Below are positions 1-9,143 of a stretch of 41,530 bases of DNA, one piece after another. Source of the DNA: a virus; the IMG/VR virus record IMGVR_UViG_3300021197_001010, positions 1-41,530 of that record, one strand, 5' to 3'. The position numbers and the translations under genes are program-made. Below the pieces are notes generated by a model. The model worked only from the letters and a program-made list of their open reading frames with translations, made no database searches and was not told where the DNA came from. Each line of letters starts with the position of its first letter. The first letter of the stretch is position 1.

Positions 1-1
1 C

Positions 2-115
2 GCATTTGAGATACTTAACAGAATTGAAGAAGAAGAAAACTTGCTTGAGGGTAAAACACCTGAAGAGGCAAAGGAAAAAACTTTTAAAGGATTCGCAGAA
101 AGTAGATCTAAGTAA
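2..115 (+). CDS. C-terminal end of upstream gene (possible small terminase subunit), truncated
   Basis: An open frame runs from the window edge to a TAA at 113-115. It gives 37 residues beginning AFEILNRIEEEENLL and ending GFAESRSK, highly charged and rich in Glu and Lys. The stop overlaps the start of the large terminase gene in a TAATG junction, which suggests translational coupling. A small protein directly upstream of TerL is often the small terminase subunit, but that is position-based inference; the visible tail carries no diagnostic motif. The start lies outside the window. Confidence 0.6.
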   Translation, partial: AFEILNRIEEEENLLEGKTPEEAKEKTFKGFAESRSK

Positions 116-2328
116 TGTACGAGCAAAGTTTAGTTAAGACAGTTGAACCTGTAAAAAAGACTACTATCAGTAGACTTAATAAAGGTAAGAAATGGAAATA
201 CGGCTACGATAAAGAACACGATATTATAGTGTTATCTCACAACGGGCAAATAGGTGAGATAATAGAAATACAAGGACTAGTTATTGCGTTACCAAAAGCT
301 CCTAAAGAAGTATACAAAGATCCGAAGAACAAATGGGTGAAATTCGAGTACCCCAAGGAGTTGCAAAGAATTAAAAATATATTCGATTGGAGAAACTATC
401 CGGAAAGCAGTAAAGAAAAATGGTACGATTATATAGACGAAGAGTTCAGAAGAAGGGAAGAGGGATTCTGGTTCACGAATAATGGTAAACCAACCTGGAT
501 AACAGGTACGCAGTACATGTACTTGCAATGGAGTAAGATTGACGTGGGTGCTCCAGATTTTAGAGAGGCAAACAGATTATTTTATATATTCTGGGAAGCT
601 TGCAAGGCAGACAAAAGATGTTACGGAATGTGCTACCTTAAAAATAGACGTTCTGGATTTTCTTTCATGTCGTCAGCAGAAACAGTTAATTTAGCTACTC
701 TCGCAAGTGATAGTAGATTTGGTATATTATCTAAAACTGGATCAGATGCAAAGAAGATGTTTACAGACAAAGTGGTTCCTATATCGATTAACTATCCATT
801 CTTTTTTAAACCTGTACAAGATGGTATGGATCGCCCTAAGTCCGAGCTTGCTTACCGTGTACCTGCTAGTAAGTTTACACGAAAAAAGATGTCAGCCACA
901 GATGGGTTGGAAGAGATTGAGGGTTTGGATACGACGATTGACTGGAAAAACACTGGAGACAATAGTTATGATGGTGAGAAACTAGCGTTACTAGTTCATG
1001 ATGAGTCTGGTAAATGGGAGAGACCCGATAATATTTTAAATAACTGGAGGGTTACAAAAACATGTTTACGATTAGGTAGTAGAATTATAGGTAAATGTAT
1101 GATGGGCTCGACTTCAAATGCTTTAGATAAGGGTGGAGAAAACTTTAAAAAATTATACAATGCCTCAGATGTCACGAGAAGAAATAGAAATGGTCAGACA
1201 AAGTCTGGCTTATACTCTCTTTTTATCCCAATGGAATGGAACTACGAAGGATTTATTGACGAGTATGGAATTCCAGTCTTTACTACTCCTGACGTCGACA
1301 GACTTACACCAGACGGTGAATTAATAGATGTAGGCGTAATAGATAACTGGCAAAACGAGGTAGATGGTTTAAAAGACGATCAAGATGCCTTAAACGAATT
1401 TTACCGTCAGTTTCCTAGAACAGAAGAACACGCATTTAGAGATGAGACTAAAAATAGTATATTTAACCTTACAAAGATATACGAGCAGATAGATTATAAC
1501 GAAGAGATGTCTAGAACCTTAGGAATTACAACTGGTAATTTTCAGTGGGTAAATGGTATTAAAGATTCTCAAGTAATATTCTACCCAGATCCAAAAGGTA
1601 GATTTAAAGTTAGTTGGGTTCCACCTCAACAACTACAAAACAGAGTGGTACTTAAAAACGGCATTAAATATCCAGGTAACGAACATATGGGAGCGTTTGG
1701 TTGTGATAGTTATGATATATCCGGAACGGTAGATGGAAAAGGATCTAAAGGTGCTTTACACGGTTTAACTAGATTCAGTATGGAAGATGCTCCAGCTAAC
1801 AGTTTCTTTTTAGAATACTTGTCTAGACCACCAACAGCCGAGATGTTCTTTGAGGACATTCTAATGGCTTTAGTATTTTATGGGATGCCAATACTCGCAG
1901 AGAACAATAAACCTCGTCTCTTGTATTATCTGAGACGTAGAGGATATAGAGGGTTTAGTATGAATAGACCAGACAAGATATGGAATAAGTTATCTGTTGC
2001 AGAAAAAGAAGTAGGTGGTATACCTAACTCTTCAGAAGATATTAAACAAGCTCACGCGGCGGCAATTGAAATGTATATACAAGATCACGTTGGAATGAAG
2101 CGAGATGGAACATTTGGTGATTGTTATTTTAACGAACTACTAAATGATTGGGCAAAGTTTGATATAAACAAAAGAACAAAGTTTGATGCGTCGATAAGTT
2201 CTGGTTTAGCTATTATGGCTAACAACAGGCATTTATACGCGCCAAACGTTAAGGTTGAAAAACAACCATTAAATTTAAACATTTCCAGGTATACTAATAC
2301 TGGAACAAATTCACAAATAATCAAATAA
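115..2328 (+). CDS. terL: Phage terminase large subunit (crAss-like type)
   Basis: This is the ATP-driven DNA-packaging motor and nuclease (737 aa). Around residues 110-200 the protein has the crAss-like TerL arrangement: a GFWFTNNGKPTWITG stretch, then FREANRLFYIFWEACKADK, then a P-loop-like YLKNRRSGFS at 174-183, where the usual GKT lysine pattern is replaced by a basic loop. A Walker B/catalytic Glu candidate is LLVHDESG with D296/E297. The RNase H-like nuclease probably begins at GAFGCDSYD, with D531 and D534 as metal-ligand candidates. The start overlaps the preceding stop (TAATG) and the portal gene follows after 5 bp, the usual terminase-portal-capsid order. The length is at the long end for TerL, as in crAss-like phages. 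Confidence 0.92.
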   Translation: MYEQSLVKTVEPVKKTTISRLNKGKKWKYGYDKEHDIIVLSHNGQIGEIIEIQGLVIALPKAPKEVYKDPKNKWVKFEYPKELQRIKNIFDWRNYPESSKEKWYDYIDEEFRRREEGFWFTNNGKPTWITGTQYMYLQWSKIDVGAPDFREANRLFYIFWEACKADKRCYGMCYLKNRRSGFSFMSSAETVNLATLASDSRFGILSKTGSDAKKMFTDKVVPISINYPFFFKPVQDGMDRPKSELAYRVPASKFTRKKMSATDGLEEIEGLDTTIDWKNTGDNSYDGEKLALLVHDESGKWERPDNILNNWRVTKTCLRLGSRIIGKCMMGSTSNALDKGGENFKKLYNASDVTRRNRNGQTKSGLYSLFIPMEWNYEGFIDEYGIPVFTTPDVDRLTPDGELIDVGVIDNWQNEVDGLKDDQDALNEFYRQFPRTEEHAFRDETKNSIFNLTKIYEQIDYNEEMSRTLGITTGNFQWVNGIKDSQVIFYPDPKGRFKVSWVPPQQLQNRVVLKNGIKYPGNEHMGAFGCDSYDISGTVDGKGSKGALHGLTRFSMEDAPANSFFLEYLSRPPTAEMFFEDILMALVFYGMPILAENNKPRLLYYLRRRGYRGFSMNRPDKIWNKLSVAEKEVGGIPNSSEDIKQAHAAAIEMYIQDHVGMKRDGTFGDCYFNELLNDWAKFDINKRTKFDASISSGLAIMANNRHLYAPNVKVEKQPLNLNISRYTNTGTNSQIIK

Positions 2329-2333
2329 TAAAT

Positions 2334-4757
2334 ATGGCAGAGTCTGGCATTAAAAGTTATTTCCCGAGTCAAACAGTTAGTGATGCTGAAAAGCTAAGCT
2401 ACGACTATGGTTTGAAAGTAGGTAAAGCTATAGAGCAAGAATGGTTTAATAACGATAGAGGTTCTAATAGGTATAAAGCTAATAACAATGATTTTCATAA
2501 TCTAAGATTGTACGCGAGAGGCGAACAGTCTATCCAAAAGTATAAGGATGAGTTGTCTATTAACGGTGATTTGTCCTATTTAAATTTAGACTGGAAACCA
2601 GTTCCAATTATATCTAAGTTTGTTGATATAGTTGTAAACGGTATAGCCGAAAGAACATATGACATAAAAGCATTCTCACAAGATCCATTTGGAGTCGCTC
2701 AAAGAACAGAATACATGGAGAATGTACTTAGAGATATGGATGGTAAGGCTTTTGATAATCAATCGGCAATGTACGGTATAGATTCCAGAAGTAGTGAGAT
2801 GGAGCAGAAAGATCTACCAGAAAGTAAGGACGAACTTAATGTTCATATGCAGTTGAGTTATAAGCAATCTATAGAAATAGCAGAAGAACAAGCGTTGAAT
2901 ACACTTTTAAATGGTAATAATTATGAGCTCATTAAAAAGAGATTTTATCACGATCTTACTGTTTTAGGTATTGGCGCTGTTAAAACAAATTTTAACACTT
3001 CAGAGGGGGTTGTTATAGATTATGTTGACCCAGCTAACCTAGTGTATTCTTACACAGACTCTCCTTACTTTGAAGATATATACTATGTTGGAGAAGTGAA
3101 AACAATACCGGTTAATGAGTTGGCAAAGCAATTTCCTCATTTATCTGAAAGTGATCTTGAAGATATAATGAAGAACAAATCCAACAACAGATCTAACTAC
3201 AACTCTAGACATAGTTACGACAAGGAAGATAACAACACTATACAAGTTTTATATTTTAATTATAAAACCTATATGAATGAGGTTTACAAGGTTAAAGAAA
3301 CTGCTACTGGCGCGGACAAGATTATACCAAGAGACGATAAGTACAATCCACCAAACGGTATGGAGGGTGGTTATAGTAGAATGATTAGATCTATAGAATG
3401 TCTTTATGAAGGTGCTATGATTTTAGGTACAGACAAACTACTTAAATGGGAGATGGCTAAGAATATGATGAGACCTAAAAGTGATTTTACTAAGGTTAAA
3501 ATGAATTATAATATTGTTGCTCCTAGAATGTACGAAGGAAGAATTGATTCGTTAGTAAAGCGTATAACAGGTTTTGCTGATATGATTCAATTAACTCATT
3601 TAAAACTCCAACAAGTATTATCAAGGATGGTTCCAGATGGTGTTTATTTAGATGCTGATGGTTTAGCCGAGGTTGACTTAGGTAATGGAACAAACTACAA
3701 TCCACAAGAAGCATTAAACATGTTCTTCCAAACTGGTTCTGTAATTGGTAGATCGTTTACGAGCGAAGGTGACATGAATCCAGGAAAAGTACCTATTCAA
3801 GAAATCACATCGGGTTCTGGTGGAAACAAAATGCAAGCTCTTATTGGTAATTATAACTATTACTTACAAATGATAAGAGATGTGACCGGTCTTAATGAAG
3901 CTAGAGACGGTAGTACTCCAGATAAAAACGCTTTAGTTGGTATTCAAAAAATAGCTGCAGCAAACTCAAACACGGCTACGAGACACATATTACAAGCTGG
4001 TCTATATCTAACAGCTGAGGTTGCTGAGTGTTTATCTTTAAGAATTTCTGATATTATAGAATACTCTCCAACGAAAGACGCGTTTATACAAGCTATTGGA
4101 GCATCTAATGTAGCTACTCTTAAAGAGATGTCAGAGTTACACTTGTATGATTTTGGTATATTTATAGAACTCTTACCTGATGAAGAAGAAAAAGCTATGC
4201 TAGAGAACAACATACAGGTAGCACTTCAAACGCAAAGTATTGATCTAGAAGATGCTATAGATATTAGAGATGTTAGAAATTTAAAACTAGCAAATCAATT
4301 GCTAAAGATTAGAAGAAAGAAAAAACTTGAATTAGATAGAGAGACTCAAAAACAAAATATGGAACAACAGTCTCAAGCCAACCAACAAGCGTCTGCTTCC
4401 GCTGCTCAAGCTGAAATTCAAAAAAACCAAGCTATAGCTCAAACTACGATGCAATTAGAGCAGACTAAGTCTCAATTAAGAATACAGGAGCAACAACAAG
4501 AGGTTGAGCTTAAGAAACAATTAATGAAGATTGAGTTCGATTACAACATGCAATTAAAAACTGCAGAATCACAGAGCGTGGCCGATAGAGAAAATAAAAG
4601 AGAAGATAGAAAAGATAAAAGAACAAAAATACAAGCCACTCAACAAAGTGAGCTTATAGATCAAAGAAATAGTGGTGGAACACCTAAAAACTTTGAGTCT
4701 TCAGGTAATGATATATTAAGTGGAGACTTCAACTTAAATGCGTTCGACCCTAAGTAG
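2334..4757 (+). CDS. Portal protein (crAss-like)
   Basis: This 807-aa protein is predicted to form the dodecameric portal at the head vertex, through which DNA is packaged and ejected. It follows TerL by 5 bp and precedes the scaffold-like and capsid genes. Near residue 80 it has LNLDWKPVPIISKFVDIVVN, which I recognise from portal proteins of crAss-like phages, followed by AERTYDIKAFSQDP. The region from about 655 to 770 is a Gln/Lys/Glu-rich coiled coil, followed by a disordered Ser/Gly/Asn-rich tail. Such an extension is longer than in classical portals and may contact the capsid or cargo (inference). The start is preceded by an AT-only leader with no Shine-Dalgarno sequence. Confidence 0.85.
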   Translation: MAESGIKSYFPSQTVSDAEKLSYDYGLKVGKAIEQEWFNNDRGSNRYKANNNDFHNLRLYARGEQSIQKYKDELSINGDLSYLNLDWKPVPIISKFVDIVVNGIAERTYDIKAFSQDPFGVAQRTEYMENVLRDMDGKAFDNQSAMYGIDSRSSEMEQKDLPESKDELNVHMQLSYKQSIEIAEEQALNTLLNGNNYELIKKRFYHDLTVLGIGAVKTNFNTSEGVVIDYVDPANLVYSYTDSPYFEDIYYVGEVKTIPVNELAKQFPHLSESDLEDIMKNKSNNRSNYNSRHSYDKEDNNTIQVLYFNYKTYMNEVYKVKETATGADKIIPRDDKYNPPNGMEGGYSRMIRSIECLYEGAMILGTDKLLKWEMAKNMMRPKSDFTKVKMNYNIVAPRMYEGRIDSLVKRITGFADMIQLTHLKLQQVLSRMVPDGVYLDADGLAEVDLGNGTNYNPQEALNMFFQTGSVIGRSFTSEGDMNPGKVPIQEITSGSGGNKMQALIGNYNYYLQMIRDVTGLNEARDGSTPDKNALVGIQKIAAANSNTATRHILQAGLYLTAEVAECLSLRISDIIEYSPTKDAFIQAIGASNVATLKEMSELHLYDFGIFIELLPDEEEKAMLENNIQVALQTQSIDLEDAIDIRDVRNLKLANQLLKIRRKKKLELDRETQKQNMEQQSQANQQASASAAQAEIQKNQAIAQTTMQLEQTKSQLRIQEQQQEVELKKQLMKIEFDYNMQLKTAESQSVADRENKREDRKDKRTKIQATQQSELIDQRNSGGTPKNFESSGNDILSGDFNLNAFDPK

Positions 4758-4787
4758 GATTATTATTAATTATTATTATATTATATT

Positions 4788-5969
4788 ATGGAAGAAAAAA
4801 ATGAAAACGTAGTCGAAGAGATTACACAAGATCAAACCGTAGAAACGGTTGGTGAAAGTAAATTTGAATCTGCTGGAGACGATAGTGTTATTAAGGTAGA
4901 TTTAAGTAAACCACTAACACCAGAAGAAAATGAAACTAAAGAAGATAACGCTGACAACAGCGGAGTGGCTGCAGAGTCTGAAAATGCCGAGCCCGCACAA
5001 GAACAAGAAGAGGTACAACCGGAAGCTGAAACACAAGAAACTTCAGTATTAGAAGAGATTACTGAGGAAGAGGTTGAAGAGGTTGAAGAACAGGTTGAAG
5101 AAGCTATAGCAGAAGCCGAGGCTACTGGAAAACCATTACCAGAGAATATCCAAAAGTTAATGGACTTTATGGAAGAGACTGGAGGTGATTTAAGCGATTA
5201 TGTAAAGCTTAATCAAGATTATAGCAAACTAGATGATAATGCTTTGTTAAGAGAATACTACAAACAAACAAAACCTCATTTAGATAACGAAGAAATTAAC
5301 TTCCTTATGGAAGACACGTTCTCTTACGACGAAGATGTAGACGACGATAGAGATATACGTAGAAAGAAATTAGCGCTTAAAGAGCAAGTTGCCAGCGCTA
5401 AAGCCCACTTAGACGGGCAAAAGTCTAAATACTATGAAGAGATCAAGGCTGGAAGCAAACTTACGGGTGAGCAACAAAAGGCAATTGATTTCTTTAATAG
5501 ATACAACAAAGAGTCAGAAGCAACTCAAAAAACAGCTGAAAAACAAAAGTCAACTTTTTTAAGTAAAACTGAAAATGTTTTTAACGACAAGTTCAAAGGT
5601 TTTGAATATAACGTCGGTGATAAAAAGTATAGATTTAATGTAAACAACGCTGAAGAGGTTAAAAATACTCAGGGTGATATTAATAATTTTGTCAAGAAGT
5701 TCTTGAATGAAAATAACGAAATGTCAGATGCCAAGGGTTATCATAAATCTCTATATACAGCAATGAATGCGGATGCTGTTGCGAAACACTTTTACGAACA
5801 AGGAAAAACCGATGCTATGAAAAGTAGTATGGCTAAAGCCAAGAACGTTGATATGAACCCAAGACAAAGTCATGGAAAAATTGAAACAAGCGGTATGACG
5901 GTAAGAGTATTAGGTGACAATGCTGATGATTTTAAGTTTAAAATTAAAAACAACAAATTTAAAAAGTAA
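4788..5969 (+). CDS. Putative capsid scaffold / head assembly protein
   Basis: This 393-aa protein sits between portal and major capsid protein, the usual position of a scaffold. The first 110 residues are extremely acidic and low complexity (Glu, Val, Thr), followed by predicted helical segments and a Lys-rich C-terminus ending KFKIKNNKFKK. Strong charge asymmetry, helical content and position fit an assembly scaffold that is removed from the mature head. No protease motif is visible here. The assignment is by context and composition; I recognise no specific family. Its leader is 30 bp of almost pure A/T. Confidence 0.6.
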   Translation: MEEKNENVVEEITQDQTVETVGESKFESAGDDSVIKVDLSKPLTPEENETKEDNADNSGVAAESENAEPAQEQEEVQPEAETQETSVLEEITEEEVEEVEEQVEEAIAEAEATGKPLPENIQKLMDFMEETGGDLSDYVKLNQDYSKLDDNALLREYYKQTKPHLDNEEINFLMEDTFSYDEDVDDDRDIRRKKLALKEQVASAKAHLDGQKSKYYEEIKAGSKLTGEQQKAIDFFNRYNKESEATQKTAEKQKSTFLSKTENVFNDKFKGFEYNVGDKKYRFNVNNAEEVKNTQGDINNFVKKFLNENNEMSDAKGYHKSLYTAMNADAVAKHFYEQGKTDAMKSSMAKAKNVDMNPRQSHGKIETSGMTVRVLGDNADDFKFKIKNNKFKK

Positions 5970-5989
5970 TAATTTAAAAAAAATTTAAA

Positions 5990-7420
5990 ATGGCAATTAC
6001 AAGAGGAACTCAGAGTAGAGGCGCAGCAGTACAAGCGGTTACTTCTGAGAATTATTTAGACATCCAAAACAATGGATGGGCACAGCAATATCTTCCTGAT
6101 TTGATGGAGAAAGAAGCTGAAGTTTTCGGTAAGAGAACTATATCAGGTTTTTTATCTCAAGTTGGAGCGGAGGAAGCTATGTCAGCTGATCAAGTTATTT
6201 GGTCAGAACAAGGTAGGTTACACTTATCTTATATATGTGATATGTTAGATGTTACAGCGAGTACTATTAATATCTTAACTGATATTGATGGTGTTGCTCA
6301 AACAACTACGCATGGTATTAGAGTTGGTGATATGGTGTTAATTTCTGGTGGTGGGCAAACAGTTACAGCTCGTGTAAGCGTTGCTGCTGCTGGTAATCAA
6401 ACTATCACGGTACAGCCTTATAGCGTTGCACACATGACAAACGCGGGTTTTGTTAATGGTGACAATGCTTGTACTATAATGGTATTTGGTTCTGAGTATG
6501 CTAAAGGTACTGCGTATTTAGGAGCTAGATCTAACGAACCACAATTCACTACATTTACTAACAAGCCAATTATAATGAAAGACATGTACGAGGTTTCAGG
6601 ATCTGATGTTGCTCAAGTAGGTTGGGTTGAAGTATCTGGTGAAGATGGACAAAATGGTTACTACTGGTATTTAAAAGCTGAAGGTGATACTAGAGCTAGG
6701 TTTACAGATTACTGTGAAATGGCTTTAATTGAAGCTGAAACAGTAGCTGCTGCTTCTGCTATAGCCTTACCAACTGATGGTGGTGCTGGTACAGCGGGTA
6801 CTGAAGGTTTATTTTCTGCTATCGAAGCTAGAGGACATCAATCGTCTGGTATTACTGGTGTTAACGCTGCAACTGATTTAGCGGAGTTTGATGCTATCTT
6901 AGCAGAGTTTGATAGAAATGGTGCTATTGAAGAAAACATGTTATTTGTAAATAGAGCAACTGCTTTAGCTATTGACGATATGTTAGCTTCTATGAATTCT
7001 TACGGAGCTGGTGGTACTTCTTACGGAGTATTTGACAACTCAGAAGATATGGCATTAAACTTAGGTTTCTCTGGTTTCAGAAGAGGTTCTTATGACTTCT
7101 ATAAGTCTGACTGGAAATACTTAAATGACTTAGCTACTAGAGGTGGTATTAATCTTACTGCTACTGCTGAGGGTATTAGAGGTGTTGTTATACCAGCTGG
7201 TGTAACTTCTGTTTATGATCAAGCTTTAGGAAAGAATCTTAAAAGACCTTTCCTACATGTTCGTTATAGAGCTTCACAGTTAGAAAGTAGAAAAATGAAG
7301 ACGTGGGTTACTGGTTCTGTTGGAGCTACTACTTCTGATTTAGATGCAATGACTGTAAACTTCTTAACTGAAAGATGTATGGTTACTCAAGGTGCTAATA
7401 ACTTCATGTTATTAAACTAA
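5990..7420 (+). CDS. Major capsid protein
   Basis: At 476 aa this is the predicted shell subunit, probably HK97-fold. Evidence is its position after portal and scaffold, a length matching crAss-like capsid proteins (about 480-510 aa), and an N-terminus (ITRGTQSRGAAVQAVTSENY, then DIQNNGWAQQYLPDLMEKEA) that resembles capsid proteins of Bacteroidota podoviruses. The sequence is rich in Gly, Ala and Thr with few charged low-complexity tracts, as expected for a shell protein. Codon use is very regular (GGT, GCT, TTA), consistent with high expression. It begins after an AATTTAAAA-type leader and is followed by a strong hairpin terminator at 7430-7459, so it may be the end of an abundant transcript. 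Confidence 0.87.
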   Translation: MAITRGTQSRGAAVQAVTSENYLDIQNNGWAQQYLPDLMEKEAEVFGKRTISGFLSQVGAEEAMSADQVIWSEQGRLHLSYICDMLDVTASTINILTDIDGVAQTTTHGIRVGDMVLISGGGQTVTARVSVAAAGNQTITVQPYSVAHMTNAGFVNGDNACTIMVFGSEYAKGTAYLGARSNEPQFTTFTNKPIIMKDMYEVSGSDVAQVGWVEVSGEDGQNGYYWYLKAEGDTRARFTDYCEMALIEAETVAAASAIALPTDGGAGTAGTEGLFSAIEARGHQSSGITGVNAATDLAEFDAILAEFDRNGAIEENMLFVNRATALAIDDMLASMNSYGAGGTSYGVFDNSEDMALNLGFSGFRRGSYDFYKSDWKYLNDLATRGGINLTATAEGIRGVVIPAGVTSVYDQALGKNLKRPFLHVRYRASQLESRKMKTWVTGSVGATTSDLDAMTVNFLTERCMVTQGANNFMLLN

Positions 7421-7429
7421 GCAATTTTT

Positions 7430-7468
7430 AAAAGACCGGGGCTTCGGCCTCGGCCTTTTATTTTTATT
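7430..7468 (+). terminator. Rho-independent terminator with UUCG tetraloop after the capsid gene
   Basis: The stem 7430-7442 pairs with 7447-7459 around loop TTCG (7443-7446). There is one A-C mismatch (7435/7454) and one G-U pair (7439/7450), and the stem is followed by an A/T tract with a T run at 7461-7465. The closing C-G pair around UUCG makes this a very stable loop. It lies 10 bp downstream of the capsid stop codon and would terminate, or stabilise the 3' end of, the capsid mRNA. Confidence 0.85.
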
Positions 7469-7489
7469 AATTTTATTATATATTATATT

Positions 7490-8308
7490 ATGGCAAAGAA
7501 AAAAGAAACAAAAGAAATGGTAGAGGTACCTGTTGTTGAAACACCGGTTGTTGAAACACCAAAACCTAAAAAAATTGAATCTAAAAAACCCGAGTGGGAA
7601 GTTAAAGATAGAACTTATCTTATAAAAAGAGGAACACCACTAAGCAAGTCTATTAAATCAGCAGGTATATATTGGTTTGATAAAAAAGAGGGTTATGAAA
7701 GAGAACTAAAGTATTGTGAAAATCAAACCACTTGCTTTGTAGATGAAATGAAGGGTGATCAAAGGCTATCACACATTATTTTTAGAAATGGCGTTTTACA
7801 AGTGCCAAAAAACAAAGTTGTATTACAAAAGTTATTATCTTTATATCACCCTATGAAAGATAAAACTTATTATGAAAACCAACCGCAAGTTGTAGCAGCT
7901 CACGAGGTTGAAGATATAGAGATGGAGATTGAAGCATTAAACGCGGCTCAAAGTTTAGATATAGATATGGCTGAGGCGGTTATGCGTGTAGAGGTAGGTT
8001 CTAAGGTATCAGAAATGAGCTCTAAGGAACTTAAAAGAGATTTACTATTATATGCTAAGAGAAACCCAGGTTTGTTCTTAGAGTTAGTAAATGATGATAA
8101 TGTTGTACTTAGAAACTTTGGTATCAAAGCAACTGAAATGGGGATATTAAAATTATCTTCTGATCAAAGAACTTTTTCATGGGGTTCAAATGATAGAAAG
8201 TTAATGAACGTTCCATTTGACGAACACCCTTATTCGGCTTTAGCCGCTTGGTTTAAAACTGATGAAGGTATGGAGATTTACTCCAATATTGAAAAAAGAT
8301 TAAATTAA
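7490..8308 (+). CDS. Conserved-looking phage protein of unknown function, head region
   Basis: This 272-aa protein has a Lys-rich N-terminus with a Val/Pro/Glu repeat (two copies of VVETP), then a compact domain containing DRTYLIKRGTPLSKSIKSAG, and a helical C-terminal half with SSKELKRDLLLYAKRNPGLF. I do not recognise a characterised family. Its position between the capsid and connector genes suggests a head decoration, completion or connector role. It is separated from the capsid gene by a terminator and from the next gene by a second GC-rich hairpin, so its level may be set apart from its neighbours. The leader before the start is A/T only and resembles the one before the scaffold-like gene. 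Confidence 0.7.
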   Translation: MAKKKETKEMVEVPVVETPVVETPKPKKIESKKPEWEVKDRTYLIKRGTPLSKSIKSAGIYWFDKKEGYERELKYCENQTTCFVDEMKGDQRLSHIIFRNGVLQVPKNKVVLQKLLSLYHPMKDKTYYENQPQVVAAHEVEDIEMEIEALNAAQSLDIDMAEAVMRVEVGSKVSEMSSKELKRDLLLYAKRNPGLFLELVNDDNVVLRNFGIKATEMGILKLSSDQRTFSWGSNDRKLMNVPFDEHPYSALAAWFKTDEGMEIYSNIEKRLN

Positions 8309-8315
8309 TCTAACT

Positions 8316-8352
8316 GTAGATGCGGTCGCTCTACGGGGCGATCGTAAACTAC
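8316..8352 (+). other. Stable intergenic RNA hairpin with UACG tetraloop
   Basis: Positions 8323-8331 pair with 8336-8344 (nine pairs, two of them G-U) around loop TACG closed by C-G, a UNCG-class tetraloop. The stem extends by G-T and T-A pairs at 8322/8345 and 8321/8346. An outer helix GTAG (8316-8319) with CTAC (8349-8352) follows after a small internal loop. A run of A, not T, comes next, so it is not a standard + strand terminator. It could be a processing or mRNA-stabilising element, or act on - strand transcripts. Confidence 0.65.
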
Positions 8353-8365
8353 AAAAAAAGAAATT

Positions 8366-9139
8366 ATGGCAATAAGTATAGATACGGTATATCAAAAAGT
8401 TTTAGCACTAGCTAATAAAGAACAAAGAGGTTATATAACTCCTCAAGAGTTTAACTTATTTGCTGATCAAGCACAAAAAGAAATATTTGAACAATATTTT
8501 TACGACTTAAATCAATTTAAAAGATTACCAGGCAACGATAGTGAGTATTCTGATGTTATATCAATTATAAAAGATAAAATATCATTTTTTGAATTTTGGG
8601 CTGTACAAGATAACATCACGGTTTTAAACGAATATGGAGATGTGAATTTAGAGAATGATATACCTGATTTATATAGATTAGGAGAAATCTCTGTATCTTA
8701 TCCAGATGTTACTGGAAGTTCTATATGTGAGCAGTTAACTCCAAAAGAATTTGCAACCTCCTCTAAAAGCAAGTTGACAAAGCACACTAAATCTCGACCA
8801 GTTTTTGTTAAGCATAATAACAGTTACAATCGCATAAAGATATACCCATACCCAGTAAATGACGATGGTAGTGATATCACAACTCCAACAATGGTTAATG
8901 TAAGAGCTGATTATATAAGGAAGCCAAAAAAACCAAGTTGGGGTTATTTTGTTATTGGTGATAAAGCACTTTATGATCCTGATCCTAGTAAAACAACAGA
9001 CTTTGAACTACATCCTTCAGAGGAAACAGAGTTAGTTTATAAAATATTAAAATATGCTGGGTTATCCATGCAGAGAAATGATGTCGCACAAGGAGGCCAA
9101 GGCTTAGAGTCACTACAAATCCAACAAGAAAAACAATAA
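8366..9139 (+). CDS. Connector / ring protein, probable head-tail adaptor
   Basis: This 257-aa protein starts with IDTVYQKVLALANKEQRGYI followed by TPQEFNLFADQAQKEIFEQY. I recognise that pattern from structural proteins of Bacteroidota podoviruses and crAss-like phages, encoded between capsid and tail-tube genes. A helical N-terminus of this kind fits an adaptor that docks on the portal. It ends in a Gln-rich tail (LQIQQEKQ) and is followed after 4 bp by the next connector gene. The role as a ring/adaptor protein comes from position and remembered similarity; there is no catalytic motif. Confidence 0.62.
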   Translation: MAISIDTVYQKVLALANKEQRGYITPQEFNLFADQAQKEIFEQYFYDLNQFKRLPGNDSEYSDVISIIKDKISFFEFWAVQDNITVLNEYGDVNLENDIPDLYRLGEISVSYPDVTGSSICEQLTPKEFATSSKSKLTKHTKSRPVFVKHNNSYNRIKIYPYPVNDDGSDITTPTMVNVRADYIRKPKKPSWGYFVIGDKALYDPDPSKTTDFELHPSEETELVYKILKYAGLSMQRNDVAQGGQGLESLQIQQEKQ

Positions 9140-9143
9140 ATAA

